Below, piece after piece: positions 17,732-25,890 of a stretch of DNA of 64,000 nucleotides. A program made the position numbers and the translations under genes. The stretch's first letter is position 1; each line of letters starts with the position of its first letter. The notes beneath the pieces were generated by a model. That model was not told the DNA's origin, ran no database searches, and worked only from the letters and a program-made list of their open reading frames with translations. Origin of the DNA: Chryseobacterium cucumeris (lineage in GTDB: Bacteria > Bacteroidota > Bacteroidia > Flavobacteriales > Weeksellaceae); contig NZ_LUVZ01000001.1 of NCBI RefSeq assembly GCF_001593385.1, forward strand, positions 1 to 64,000. The letters are read 5' to 3'.

Positions 17732-17770
17732 TAAAGCCTCAATAAAACCGCTTCAATTACTGAGGCTTTA
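17732..17770. terminator. Convergent terminator rteC / mobC
   Basis: A 10-bp stem (taaagcctca / tgaggcttta) with a 19-base loop between two genes that face each other. Confidence 0.6.
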
Positions 17771-17777
17771 CATTAGA

Positions 17778-19778
17778 CTATTGGTGCTGGATCAGATATT
17801 GTAGATTGGGATCATTTTTAATTCTTTCTAATTCATCTGTGATGATACTAAGAATATCGGTTTTAATCTTATTGTAGTTATTGTTTATTTCTGTCTTCAT
17901 ATGATCCTCACCATCTTCATCATCAAAAGAACGAATTTGCGGTATACGCTGATAATCTTTCAACTCTTCAGAAAGTTTTGCATTATCTACAACAATTTCA
18001 GAATGAAATATTTTCTGTTCTATCCTCTGATCAAAATTATCTGAAACAGCACCCACAAAAAATCCTTGGGTTAAGGTGGAGATTTTAGAAGCGGGAATTA
18101 ATTGATCTAATTGTGTTGAAATTGATGTCGAAGTATCGTTTCTGTTAATAGACAAACTCTGTCTTTTTTGAAGTACTTTTCCGAAACGCTCCGATAGACT
18201 TTTTGCGGTTTCACCCACAACCTGGCCGCTAAAGATATTTCCAACGGTGTTTTGAATAACTTTACTTTCTTTATCTCCATAATCTCTAGTCAGTTGTGAA
18301 AAGTCCTGGAATCCCAGGCAAACTGAGACTTTATTACTTCTTGCTGTTGCAATCAGATTATCAAGCCCCCTAAAATAAATAGTTGGTAACTCATCTATAA
18401 TCACAGAACTTTTAAGTCTGCCTTTTTTATTAATAAGCTTTACAATCCTCGAATTATACAACCCCAAGGCTGCAGAGTATATATTTTGGCGATCAGGGTT
18501 ATTTCCGACACATAATATTTTGGGTTCTTCCGGATTATTAATATCCAGCGAAAAATCATCTCCTGTCATCACCCAATAAAGCTGTGGAGAAATCATTCTC
18601 GATAATGGAATTTTTGCAGATGCAATCTGACCCTGAAGCTGATCCTGCGCCCCTCCCTGCCAGGCATCCATGAAGGGAGATAAATAGTTTTCCAACTCTG
18701 AATATGAAGTTAATATGGTAAATACATCTTCATATTTTTTATTCAAAAGTTCAATAGCATGTGGGAAAGTACAATACTTACCTCCCTCATAAATTTTTAA
18801 AAACCATATGATCGCTGCTAGCAATATAATAGGACTTTCGACAAAGAAATCTCCCTGCTTTTGTATCCAGCTTCGATTGAGATTCAACATGATGGTATAA
18901 GCGGCCTCATAAGCATCGGAGATATCTGTCATGAAATTTGGATTTAACGGATTACATCGGTGGCTTTTTCGTGGATCATCAAAATTAATGATGTAAAATT
19001 TCGGCTTCACTTTATATTTATCGCTATGCTTGAGCAGGTGATTGTAGGCAATGGATGAAAGGTCGTCGAATTTAAAATCGTAGATATACATACTAAATCC
19101 TTTCTGTATATGCTGTTTAATATAATTGTTGATAACAGCATACGATTTTCCAGAGCCCGGAGTCCCCAGTACAATGGATGCTCTAAAGGGATTCACAATA
19201 TTGATCCATCCCTTATTCCATTTTCCTCTGTAATAAAATTGAGTAGGAAGATTGATGGAATATTCATTTGCTATCAGTCTGGTTTCCTGCCAGAAACTCT
19301 CGTTTTCGTTATTAAAAACATCGTCCATAAAATCGGTGCGAAGCAATCGGCTCATCCATACGCCAGCCATGAGCAAAGCGAGATAACCTAACGAGATCGT
19401 AAGGATATACAACAATGTACTTATTGTGGGAGATAGTTTCAGTAATGGTGTACTAAGGAAGAACAGCACAAAGCCAACACTGAGTGCTACGTAAATTTTA
19501 GACCAGGCTATCTTTTCATTTTTTACCCCTTTAGTTCCTAAACAACTCAGAGCCAGCAAAACCACTGCAAATACTTTGGTGTAAAGGGGATGTGAAAACA
19601 GACCTGCTGTTCGGTCGAAATTTGCTAATATTTTATTGATGATTTCCAATGTCCAGCCCCGTTCCAAAAAGAAACGATGGCAAAACCAATAAAGATGCAT
19701 AAGTACCAAAAGAATACTGACTGCACGCATGAAGGCCATTATCTTGGCGAGGCCTCTTAAATCATCCTCTCCCTGCAT
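17778..19778 (-). CDS. mobC: MobC, type IV coupling protein (TraG/VirD4 family)
   Basis: 666 residues. Four N-terminal membrane helices (about 15-170) are followed by a VirD4-like ATPase: Walker A LGTPGSGKSYAV near residue 205, Walker B SSVIIDELPTIYFRG near 460, and the FQDFSQL motif. It couples the relaxosome to the transfer channel at the inner membrane. Last gene of the mobA-mobB-mobC operon, 101 bp after mobB. Length is normal for the Bacteroidetes MobC/TraG coupling proteins, and no damage is seen. Confidence 0.92.
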   Translation of the reverse strand: MQGEDDLRGLAKIMAFMRAVSILLVLMHLYWFCHRFFLERGWTLEIINKILANFDRTAGLFSHPLYTKVFAVVLLALSCLGTKGVKNEKIAWSKIYVALSVGFVLFFLSTPLLKLSPTISTLLYILTISLGYLALLMAGVWMSRLLRTDFMDDVFNNENESFWQETRLIANEYSINLPTQFYYRGKWNKGWINIVNPFRASIVLGTPGSGKSYAVINNYIKQHIQKGFSMYIYDFKFDDLSSIAYNHLLKHSDKYKVKPKFYIINFDDPRKSHRCNPLNPNFMTDISDAYEAAYTIMLNLNRSWIQKQGDFFVESPIILLAAIIWFLKIYEGGKYCTFPHAIELLNKKYEDVFTILTSYSELENYLSPFMDAWQGGAQDQLQGQIASAKIPLSRMISPQLYWVMTGDDFSLDINNPEEPKILCVGNNPDRQNIYSAALGLYNSRIVKLINKKGRLKSSVIIDELPTIYFRGLDNLIATARSNKVSVCLGFQDFSQLTRDYGDKESKVIQNTVGNIFSGQVVGETAKSLSERFGKVLQKRQSLSINRNDTSTSISTQLDQLIPASKISTLTQGFFVGAVSDNFDQRIEQKIFHSEIVVDNAKLSEELKDYQRIPQIRSFDDEDGEDHMKTEINNNYNKIKTDILSIITDELERIKNDPNLQYLIQHQ

Positions 19779-19879
19779 TATTTCATGTTTTACTGTTCAG
19801 GAATGAATTTAAAGGCTTTACAATATTGCTATTGTAATCTGGCAGTACCTGGCTTTTGGTTGCCTTGGCTGGCCATATA

Positions 19880-21163
19880 TTATTTCTGACTTCTTTGGCG
19901 TTTGCGCTTCTTCATCATTTCGTTGACAAAGCTTTGCTCTTCGTAATCTTCTCCTTGTAGTTGGGGTAATAGCCCCCCCAGTGCTTCAACCCAGTTGTCT
20001 TCTTGTTTATCCGTTGATAAAAAGTCAAACAAATGATAGGGTTCTTCTGTAGGAAGATGGACGTCGTTTAATGATGGTTTTGTTTCTGATACAACAGGTT
20101 CTTTAATATCCTTTTTGATATTGCTGTTCCAATAATCATTAAAGTTATTGGCCGCAAGCTCTTTTCCTAACCTTGATCCACTCCAAACTGTTTTAGAATG
20201 ATGGTCTATGAATGTAATCCCATAAATTCTTCCTTTTTCATTTCTCCGAATGACAGTATCAATATGATGTTGAGCTAATTGTCTTTTAAAATCAGACTCA
20301 TTATCTGTGGATTGGAAAGTTGTAAGAATAAGAGATTTTAGAATTTTTTGTGCAGGATTATTTTTCAGATTGAGTTTACATTTCTCAAAATGTAATTGTA
20401 AGCTTTCAAGTCCGGCTGTTTTACCAAATAAAGAAGCTTTAAGTGCATGTCCTGTCTTTTTTCCATCATCAGATAACGGAAAATATAATAAACCTCTTTT
20501 CAATTTCCCATGCAATTGACCTTCTATCTGTTCGGTAGTTATATTATAAAGAGAAAGTAATGCATTGTATTCTCCCAATGTTTGGAATTGGTAATGTTCG
20601 GTGAGATTGCGAATGACTGAAGAAATCTGGCTTTTTACATTACCTTTTTTGTAATCTACAGCACGAAAAGTTTTCATATTCTGATGACTTTGTTTTTCAG
20701 TTGCCGGTTGAAGTCCGAATTCTTTTTCCAATTCTCTGCAGATTTTCATCGAGCTTACTCTTTCAAATTGATCAGAAATCTTTTTACCATTTTCATCTAC
20801 GCATACAGAAACAATATGGATATGGGAACGATCAATATCAGTGTGTTTGAACACTACGAAAGGCTGCTCACCATAGCCCATCTCACGCATATACTGCTCT
20901 GCTATTTCTTTGTATTTTTGATCAGAGACATGATCTCTAGGATCGGGATTAAGAGAAATATGGAGTGTATGCTTTTCTGTTTTTTGATTAGCGATCAGAT
21001 AAGGCTCAAATGATTTCATCAACTGTGACACAGAATATTGTCCATTCAGGGTTTCTATCATCTTGCTTGTCAAAATAATTTCTCCTTTCTCCTGTTGTAT
21101 CTTGGTATTATTGTATGACAAAACTCCAAAAAGATTGTTGCTTCTACCAATTTTTGCGATCAT
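19880..21163 (-). CDS. mobB: MobB relaxase
   Basis: 427 residues. The relaxase domain shows the likely catalytic Tyr in VLSYNN near residue 17, KHTLHISLNPDP near 80 and the metal-binding HxH of DIDRSHIHIVS near 132. It nicks oriT and pilots the DNA strand. It overlaps mobA by 4 bp (ATGA). The C terminus is basic (MMKKRKRQRSQK), suited to DNA contact. The order mobA-mobB-mobC is the usual one for Bacteroidetes conjugative transposons. Confidence 0.9.
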   Translation of the reverse strand: MIAKIGRSNNLFGVLSYNNTKIQQEKGEIILTSKMIETLNGQYSVSQLMKSFEPYLIANQKTEKHTLHISLNPDPRDHVSDQKYKEIAEQYMREMGYGEQPFVVFKHTDIDRSHIHIVSVCVDENGKKISDQFERVSSMKICRELEKEFGLQPATEKQSHQNMKTFRAVDYKKGNVKSQISSVIRNLTEHYQFQTLGEYNALLSLYNITTEQIEGQLHGKLKRGLLYFPLSDDGKKTGHALKASLFGKTAGLESLQLHFEKCKLNLKNNPAQKILKSLILTTFQSTDNESDFKRQLAQHHIDTVIRRNEKGRIYGITFIDHHSKTVWSGSRLGKELAANNFNDYWNSNIKKDIKEPVVSETKPSLNDVHLPTEEPYHLFDFLSTDKQEDNWVEALGGLLPQLQGEDYEEQSFVNEMMKKRKRQRSQK

Positions 21164-21603
21164 TCTGCCTTATTATTTTGTAGATTCTTTTGATGAAATT
21201 CTTCGGTAACCTTAATGACATTTTTAAAAATTTCAATCATTTCTACCGTTTGTTTTTCCAACTTGTACAGAAAAGATGCTGCTTTTTTTTCAGAATAATG
21301 GGTGTAAAGGATTTTCACGATCTGATTGTAATTAACGCCTACATTACGAAACTGGCTGTGAAAAGAGGTCAACCGCATATAAAAATCCAAACTTCCCTTA
21401 TCAATTTTTACCGTTTTTATGGGTTTGTCAAAGATACAGGACGTTATAAAGTGAGCTTTAACTTTCATTCCTGACTGATCAAAAAGTTCAAGAAATCGGG
21501 AATGTTCCACTTCATTCAAAGAGATGGTATATCTAATCTTGGCAGGATCAACTTTAGGATGTCGTCCTCCCTTTTTCTTTTGTTCATTGTTTTTATCGTT
21601 CAT
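21160..21603 (-). CDS. mobA: MobA, relaxosome accessory DNA-binding protein
   Basis: 147 residues. A basic N terminus (KKKGGRHPKVDPAKIRYTI) precedes a ribbon-helix-helix-like SLNEVEHSRFLELF and a helical C-terminal half with NVGVNYNQIVKIL, the pattern of Bacteroidetes MobA. It presumably binds oriT and recruits MobB. First gene of the mob operon, reading away from the candidate oriT region. Confidence 0.85.
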   Translation of the reverse strand: MNDKNNEQKKKGGRHPKVDPAKIRYTISLNEVEHSRFLELFDQSGMKVKAHFITSCIFDKPIKTVKIDKGSLDFYMRLTSFHSQFRNVGVNYNQIVKILYTHYSEKKAASFLYKLEKQTVEMIEIFKNVIKVTEEFHQKNLQNNKAE

Positions 21604-21662
21604 AATCTTCTACTTTACTATATAAACACCGACTTCGGAGGTTGTTTTTCTGCCCCCTGCAA

Positions 21663-21720
21663 GGGCAAGTTGTTTTTAGCATCGGAAATCATTTCGAGAT
21701 GCTCAAAACACAACTTGCCC
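21663..21720. other. Candidate origin of transfer (long hairpin)
   Basis: In the 635-bp gap between divergent mobA and parA, a long imperfect inverted repeat pairs 21663-21683 (starting gggcaagttgt, ending agcatc) with 21698-21720 (starting gatgctc, ending acaacttgccc). A second small hairpin (ccgacttcgg) lies just before it. Position beside the relaxase genes and the inverted repeat fit an oriT; the nick site is not identified. From 21735 to 22238 I see no gene. Confidence 0.5.
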
Positions 21721-22238
21721 CTTTCGGGTGAAAGGAAATTCTATTAAAAAAGCAGATGGAGTACCGCATAGTATAAATAGAATTCAACTTCTTAAGATTC
21801 CTCTATCTTCCTTAAGCAAAATAAGCCACAATGATTTATAGAGACAGCATTAGAGAGAAAGCCAAAGACAGTCACTTAAAGCCAAAAACGACCATTACAC
21901 AGCTTCCAAGAAAGAAATATTATTCATTTGGTTCAGAGTGAAAGCAGGATTTCCCGGCTGCGGATGTAACAGAAATCTTGAATAGTGGAAATCCAGCATG
22001 CTGGCCTTCCGGACTTCCCGCCATCACGATATCATTTTTGAGAGACAGAAATCAGAAAATCAATCTGTCAGGATTGTAAGATGGATGATATTCATTACAT
22101 AATGCCGGAAGTCAATATAGCTTTCAGGAATCGGGGCCAACATTCGTGATAGCTATGATTTCCTCGTGAAATTATTAAGGTTTGAATGCTTTCTGTCCCT
22201 CACTCTTTACAATTTGATTTAACTAAAATTCAATTATA

Positions 22239-23006
22239 ATGACAACAAAAAAACAACCCACCGTTATTGCATTTTCTACTCAAAAAGGAGGAGTTGGAAA
22301 AAGCACATTTACAACACTTATCGCAAGTATTCTTCATTATCGGATGGGATATCAGGTCACCGTCTTTGACTGTGATTTTCCACAGTACAGTTTACTCCAG
22401 CTGAGAGAACGTGATTTGAAAACGGTAATGCAAAATGAAATCCTAAAAAAGATGGCTCACAAACAATTTACGAGTATCAATAAAAAAGCTTATCCTATTT
22501 TCCAGAGTAAAGCCGATCAGGTTTTAGATGAAATAAAGATGTATGTTGAAGGATCCGAAATAACGCCTGATGTTATCTTCCTTGATTTACCGGGGACCGT
22601 GAATACCGCAGGTATTTTACAAACCCTAACCAATGTCCATTACATTTTTTCTCCCATTACTGCCGATCGCCTCGTACTGGAGAGTACACTGAGTTTTACT
22701 GATGTTTTAACCAATGTATTGATGAAAGAAAATCAGACAGGGATTCGAGGCATTCATTTGTTCTGGAATCAGGTGGATGGAAGAGAAAGGACAATGTTGT
22801 ACAAAAATTACAGTAAGTTAATATCAGATTTAGGTCTACAGCTTATGGAAACAACCATTACAGACAGTAAGAGATTTCGGAAAGAAGGGGAGTTGGTAGC
22901 AAAGACGGTTTTTCGATCGACTTTACTGCCTGCAGATCCTAAACTGTTAGTTCAGTGCAGACTGGATCAATTTATAGAAGAATTTTTGAAAGTTGTCAAA
23001 TTATAG
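22239..23006 (+). CDS. traA: ParA/TraA-like partition ATPase of the conjugative element
   Basis: 255 residues with a deviant Walker A FSTQKGGVGKSTF at residues 12-24 and a Walker B PDVIFLDLPG near 112-121. This is the ParA/MinD ATPase that opens the tra region in Bacteroidetes elements. It may place the element or the transfer machinery in the cell. It is the first plus-strand gene after the candidate oriT. Confidence 0.88.
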   Translation: MTTKKQPTVIAFSTQKGGVGKSTFTTLIASILHYRMGYQVTVFDCDFPQYSLLQLRERDLKTVMQNEILKKMAHKQFTSINKKAYPIFQSKADQVLDEIKMYVEGSEITPDVIFLDLPGTVNTAGILQTLTNVHYIFSPITADRLVLESTLSFTDVLTNVLMKENQTGIRGIHLFWNQVDGRERTMLYKNYSKLISDLGLQLMETTITDSKRFRKEGELVAKTVFRSTLLPADPKLLVQCRLDQFIEEFLKVVKL

Positions 23007-23010
23007 CAGT

Positions 23011-23406
23011 ATGGAAAATGATAAAAATAACAACGAGGTCAAAGGTATTGATGAACAGTATTTAATGTCTATTATGGCTGGAAGTGCCAAGAAAGAAATA
23101 CCGATTCAAAATGCAGATCCTCCAAAGAACAAAGAAGTACAAAAGCATACATTGAAGAATAAGAAGAATAATGAAATAACTTATGTTGAGCAGTTTCTAA
23201 CCCATCATACAATGACTAAGCGTGGTGATAAAAGTATCTATATCCGTTCTGAATATCACGAGCGCTTATCTCGTATTATTCAGATTATTGCAGAAGATCA
23301 GATTCCATTGTATGCCTATCTGGATAATATTCTGGCTTACCATTTCGAAATGTTTGAAAAGGAAATTACAGAGGATTACAATAATAAATACCGTCCAATT
23401 TTTTAA
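23011..23406 (+). CDS. traB: DUF3408 (TraB-like) conjugation protein
   Basis: 131 residues from ATG 23011, which lies 4 bp after the parA stop. The N-terminal half is a disordered, charged tail. The C-terminal half (VEQFLTHHTMTKRGDKSIYI, then ISxY-like HERLSRIIQII and LYAYLDNILAYHF) is the DUF3408 pattern, probably ribbon-helix-helix DNA binding. It overlaps traD by one base (TAATG). Confidence 0.85.
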   Translation: MENDKNNNEVKGIDEQYLMSIMAGSAKKEIPIQNADPPKNKEVQKHTLKNKKNNEITYVEQFLTHHTMTKRGDKSIYIRSEYHERLSRIIQIIAEDQIPLYAYLDNILAYHFEMFEKEITEDYNNKYRPIF

Positions 23407-24038
23407 TGTATCATTTTATGGAACAAATAATCATTATAGTTCTGCTCATTATTATCATTCTTATGCTTTCCGAAAGAAAGTTTTTCAACAGTATCCCCCG
23501 TAAAGAAGACTCTTCTATGAAAATGAATATTCCATCTATTATGGGGGAGACCAGGGAAAAAGAAAGACTGGTATTACCAATTGATGCCAATAAAAGACAA
23601 GGTCAGCCTGATTTACTTACGGTTGATAATTTTGATTCAGAAACCAAAGAGGAATTATTAGGAGATGTTGCTTTGAGGAAAAGTCTTGATGATATTCTCA
23701 TTAAAAACGATGAGCTGGAGCAAGAGGATGAAGATGGGCTATATGAAAACTCTATTATTGAAAGCGGGTTTGCTACAGGGGTTACCTTTCAGGAATTGAG
23801 TACTGTGGGTCAGTTGCTTCAGCAGGACTTGTTGGAGCCTGACTTAGAACAACAAGCAGTAGAAATAATTCAGAAAATTCAGGGAACCGAGCTTTTTGAT
23901 CTGTTAGAGAATTCATTAGGAGAGGCTTCAAAAAGAATTGGCAGCTTGCTAAGGGAAAGTATTCCGGATGATGACAAGATCATTTCTTCTAAGCGGAGTA
24001 ATTCTTCTGATAGTTTCGATATCGGGGAGTTTGTTTAG
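23406..24038 (+). CDS. traD: TraD-like conjugation protein
   Basis: 210 residues. One N-terminal membrane helix (IIIIVLLIIIILML, about 8-21) precedes a long acidic cytoplasmic domain with DIGEF near the C terminus. Placement after parA and DUF3408 is that of TraD in Bacteroidetes elements; sequence alone gives little more. Between this gene and traE a foreign minus-strand gene is inserted. Confidence 0.7.
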   Translation: MYHFMEQIIIIVLLIIIILMLSERKFFNSIPRKEDSSMKMNIPSIMGETREKERLVLPIDANKRQGQPDLLTVDNFDSETKEELLGDVALRKSLDDILIKNDELEQEDEDGLYENSIIESGFATGVTFQELSTVGQLLQQDLLEPDLEQQAVEIIQKIQGTELFDLLENSLGEASKRIGSLLRESIPDDDKIISSKRSNSSDSFDIGEFV

Positions 24039-24073
24039 GCAAATTCCCCTTTAACGATATGATGTAACGGAAC

Positions 24074-25051
24074 TTACTCGGGTCTTTTATCAAACAATTC
24101 ATGGAGTTTCTGCTGCAGAACTTTTTTGTCAGGAAGCTGGGTCTTATATTCGGAAACCATGGTGGGGGACAGGCTTCTGCTCAGGGCATATTCTACTACT
24201 TCGCTATCTTTATCCTTACAAAGCAGTACTCCAATGCTTGGATTTTCATTTTGACGTTTAACATCCCTATCCAAAGCTTCTAAATAAAAATTAAGCTGCC
24301 CCAGCTGTTCAGGTTTAAATTTGTCTGCTTTCAGTTCAAATGCGACCAGGCATTGCAGACCTCTGTGAAAGAATAGGAGATCAATATAAAAATCCGAATT
24401 CCCAACTTGTATTTTGTATTCTTCGCTGATAAAAAGAAAATCTCTGCCTAACTCCAGAATGAAGTTTTTCATCTGCAGTATCAGCCCTTTTTGAAGTTCG
24501 CTTTCACTAAACGTTTCGGGTAAGTTTAAAAAATCAAATACATAACTGTCCTTAAAGGTATTAGCAATCTCAGGGTTTGTTTCTCTCAACAGTGTTGAGA
24601 GATTTGAATTTCCGAGCATGGTTCTTTCAAAAAGACTGCTGGAGATTTGTCTTTCAAGTTCCCTAAAACTGTAATTTTCCTGTTGGGTCAGTTTGATGTA
24701 AAACTCTTGTTCTTCAATTGTTTTGCAACGTGAAAAAATAGCCAGATTATGAGACCAACTGATTTCTCTCAACAGTGTTGAGATTTTTGGAAACTCCTTG
24801 TAGGTTTCATAAAACTGCTTCATTCTCCAAAGGTTTTTATCTGAAAACCCTTTGATTTCAGGTTCATTAGCCTGGATGTATTGAGCCAGTTCTTTGACCA
24901 CAGATTGTCCCCATTCACTCAGCTCTACCTTCCTGCTGATATATTCCCCAATATTCCAATATAAATCGATCAGTTCTTCATTGACTTTTCTTATCGCATT
25001 GTTACGAGATCGGGTGATGAGTTCAATAATGTCAGTGAACCTTTTATCCAT
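24074..25051 (-). CDS. DUF1016 / YhcG-type PD-(D/E)XK nuclease
   Basis: 325 residues. The N-terminal part (LYWNIGEYISRK, then GFSDKNLWRMKQFYETY and SWSHNLAIF) is the DUF1016 N domain. The C-terminal part holds the PDDEXK core (FYIDLLFFHRGLQCLVAFELK). Such proteins occur near mobile elements and restriction loci. It is antisense within the tra operon between traD and traE, so it looks like a cargo insertion. Two copies of the palindrome ctcaacagtgttgag (near 24587-24602 and 24768-24783) both encode STLLRE. The gene is intact. Confidence 0.85.
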   Translation of the reverse strand: MDKRFTDIIELITRSRNNAIRKVNEELIDLYWNIGEYISRKVELSEWGQSVVKELAQYIQANEPEIKGFSDKNLWRMKQFYETYKEFPKISTLLREISWSHNLAIFSRCKTIEEQEFYIKLTQQENYSFRELERQISSSLFERTMLGNSNLSTLLRETNPEIANTFKDSYVFDFLNLPETFSESELQKGLILQMKNFILELGRDFLFISEEYKIQVGNSDFYIDLLFFHRGLQCLVAFELKADKFKPEQLGQLNFYLEALDRDVKRQNENPSIGVLLCKDKDSEVVEYALSRSLSPTMVSEYKTQLPDKKVLQQKLHELFDKRPE

Positions 25052-25239
25052 GATTGTCCTTTTGAAATTCGACTACAAATTTACAATTAATTATAAACGA
25101 ATACTGGCAATTGTCGTGTTAGTTTAAAGCCAAAAGCTTCCTAATGATGCCATTAGCCCAAAATAATTCTAAGGCTCAAACATCTTTGTTCCATAGTTCC
25201 GCAAAGTGTGGTACATCATAACAAATTGAAGTGTTAATT

Positions 25240-25545
25240 ATGAAAGAACAAAGAGAAAAATTACTGGTATTAGGTTTAACCTTTATAGCAGTAAAAGGTG
25301 TTTTTGGCCAGGGCAATGGCAGTGCCGGAATCAATGAGGCTACACAGATGGTCACCTCTTATTTTGAACCGGCTACCCAGTTAATTTATGCTATTGGTGC
25401 GGTAGTCGGATTGATTGGAGGCGTCAAGGTTTATAACAAGTTCAGCAGTGGAGATCCTGACACCAGTAAAACGGCTGCCAGCTGGTTTGGAGCATGTATA
25501 TTCCTGATTGTAGCTGCTACTATCCTGCGTTCATTCTTCCTTTAA
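25240..25545 (+). CDS. traE: TraE, DUF4134 (VirB2-like) protein
   Basis: 101 residues. A signal-like N terminus ending in FGQ is followed by two membrane helices (LIYAIGAVVGLIGGVKVY and FGACIFLIVAATILRSFF). Size and topology match the DUF4134/TraE pilin-like component. ATG 25240 is preferred to GTG 25231. First gene after the inserted DUF1016 gene, so it needs its own promoter in 25052-25239 or read-through. Confidence 0.88.
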   Translation: MKEQREKLLVLGLTFIAVKGVFGQGNGSAGINEATQMVTSYFEPATQLIYAIGAVVGLIGGVKVYNKFSSGDPDTSKTAASWFGACIFLIVAATILRSFFL

Positions 25546-25557
25546 AAATCTTGGATT

Positions 25558-25890
25558 ATGAATACGTATCATATCAATAAAGGAATAGGACGGACGGTAG
25601 AATTTAAAGGGTTGAAGGCACAGTACCTATTTATTTTCGCAGGAGGGTTGTTAGGGATACTGATCTGCACGATGATCATGTATATTGCCGGCGCCAATAC
25701 TTATTTGTGCCTGGTTATAGGGGCTGCCTGTAGTGGTCTTTTGATCTGGAAGACTTTCGCCTTGAATAGAAAATACGGAGAGCATGGTCTGATGAAGAAG
25801 GGAGCACAAAAAAAGCATCCCAGGTATATCATTAGCCGCAAATGCATATACGGCTATCTGCACACTAACCGTAAAAAAACTTCAACATGA
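25558..25890 (+). CDS. traF: TraF, DUF4133 (VirB3-like) protein
   Basis: 110 residues with two close membrane helices (YLFIFAGGLLGILICTMIM and LCLVIGAACSGLLIWKTF) after a short VEFKGLKAQY segment, and a basic C terminus. This is the DUF4133/TraF inner-membrane part of the transfer channel. It overlaps traG by ATGA. Confidence 0.88.
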   Translation: MNTYHINKGIGRTVEFKGLKAQYLFIFAGGLLGILICTMIMYIAGANTYLCLVIGAACSGLLIWKTFALNRKYGEHGLMKKGAQKKHPRYIISRKCIYGYLHTNRKKTST

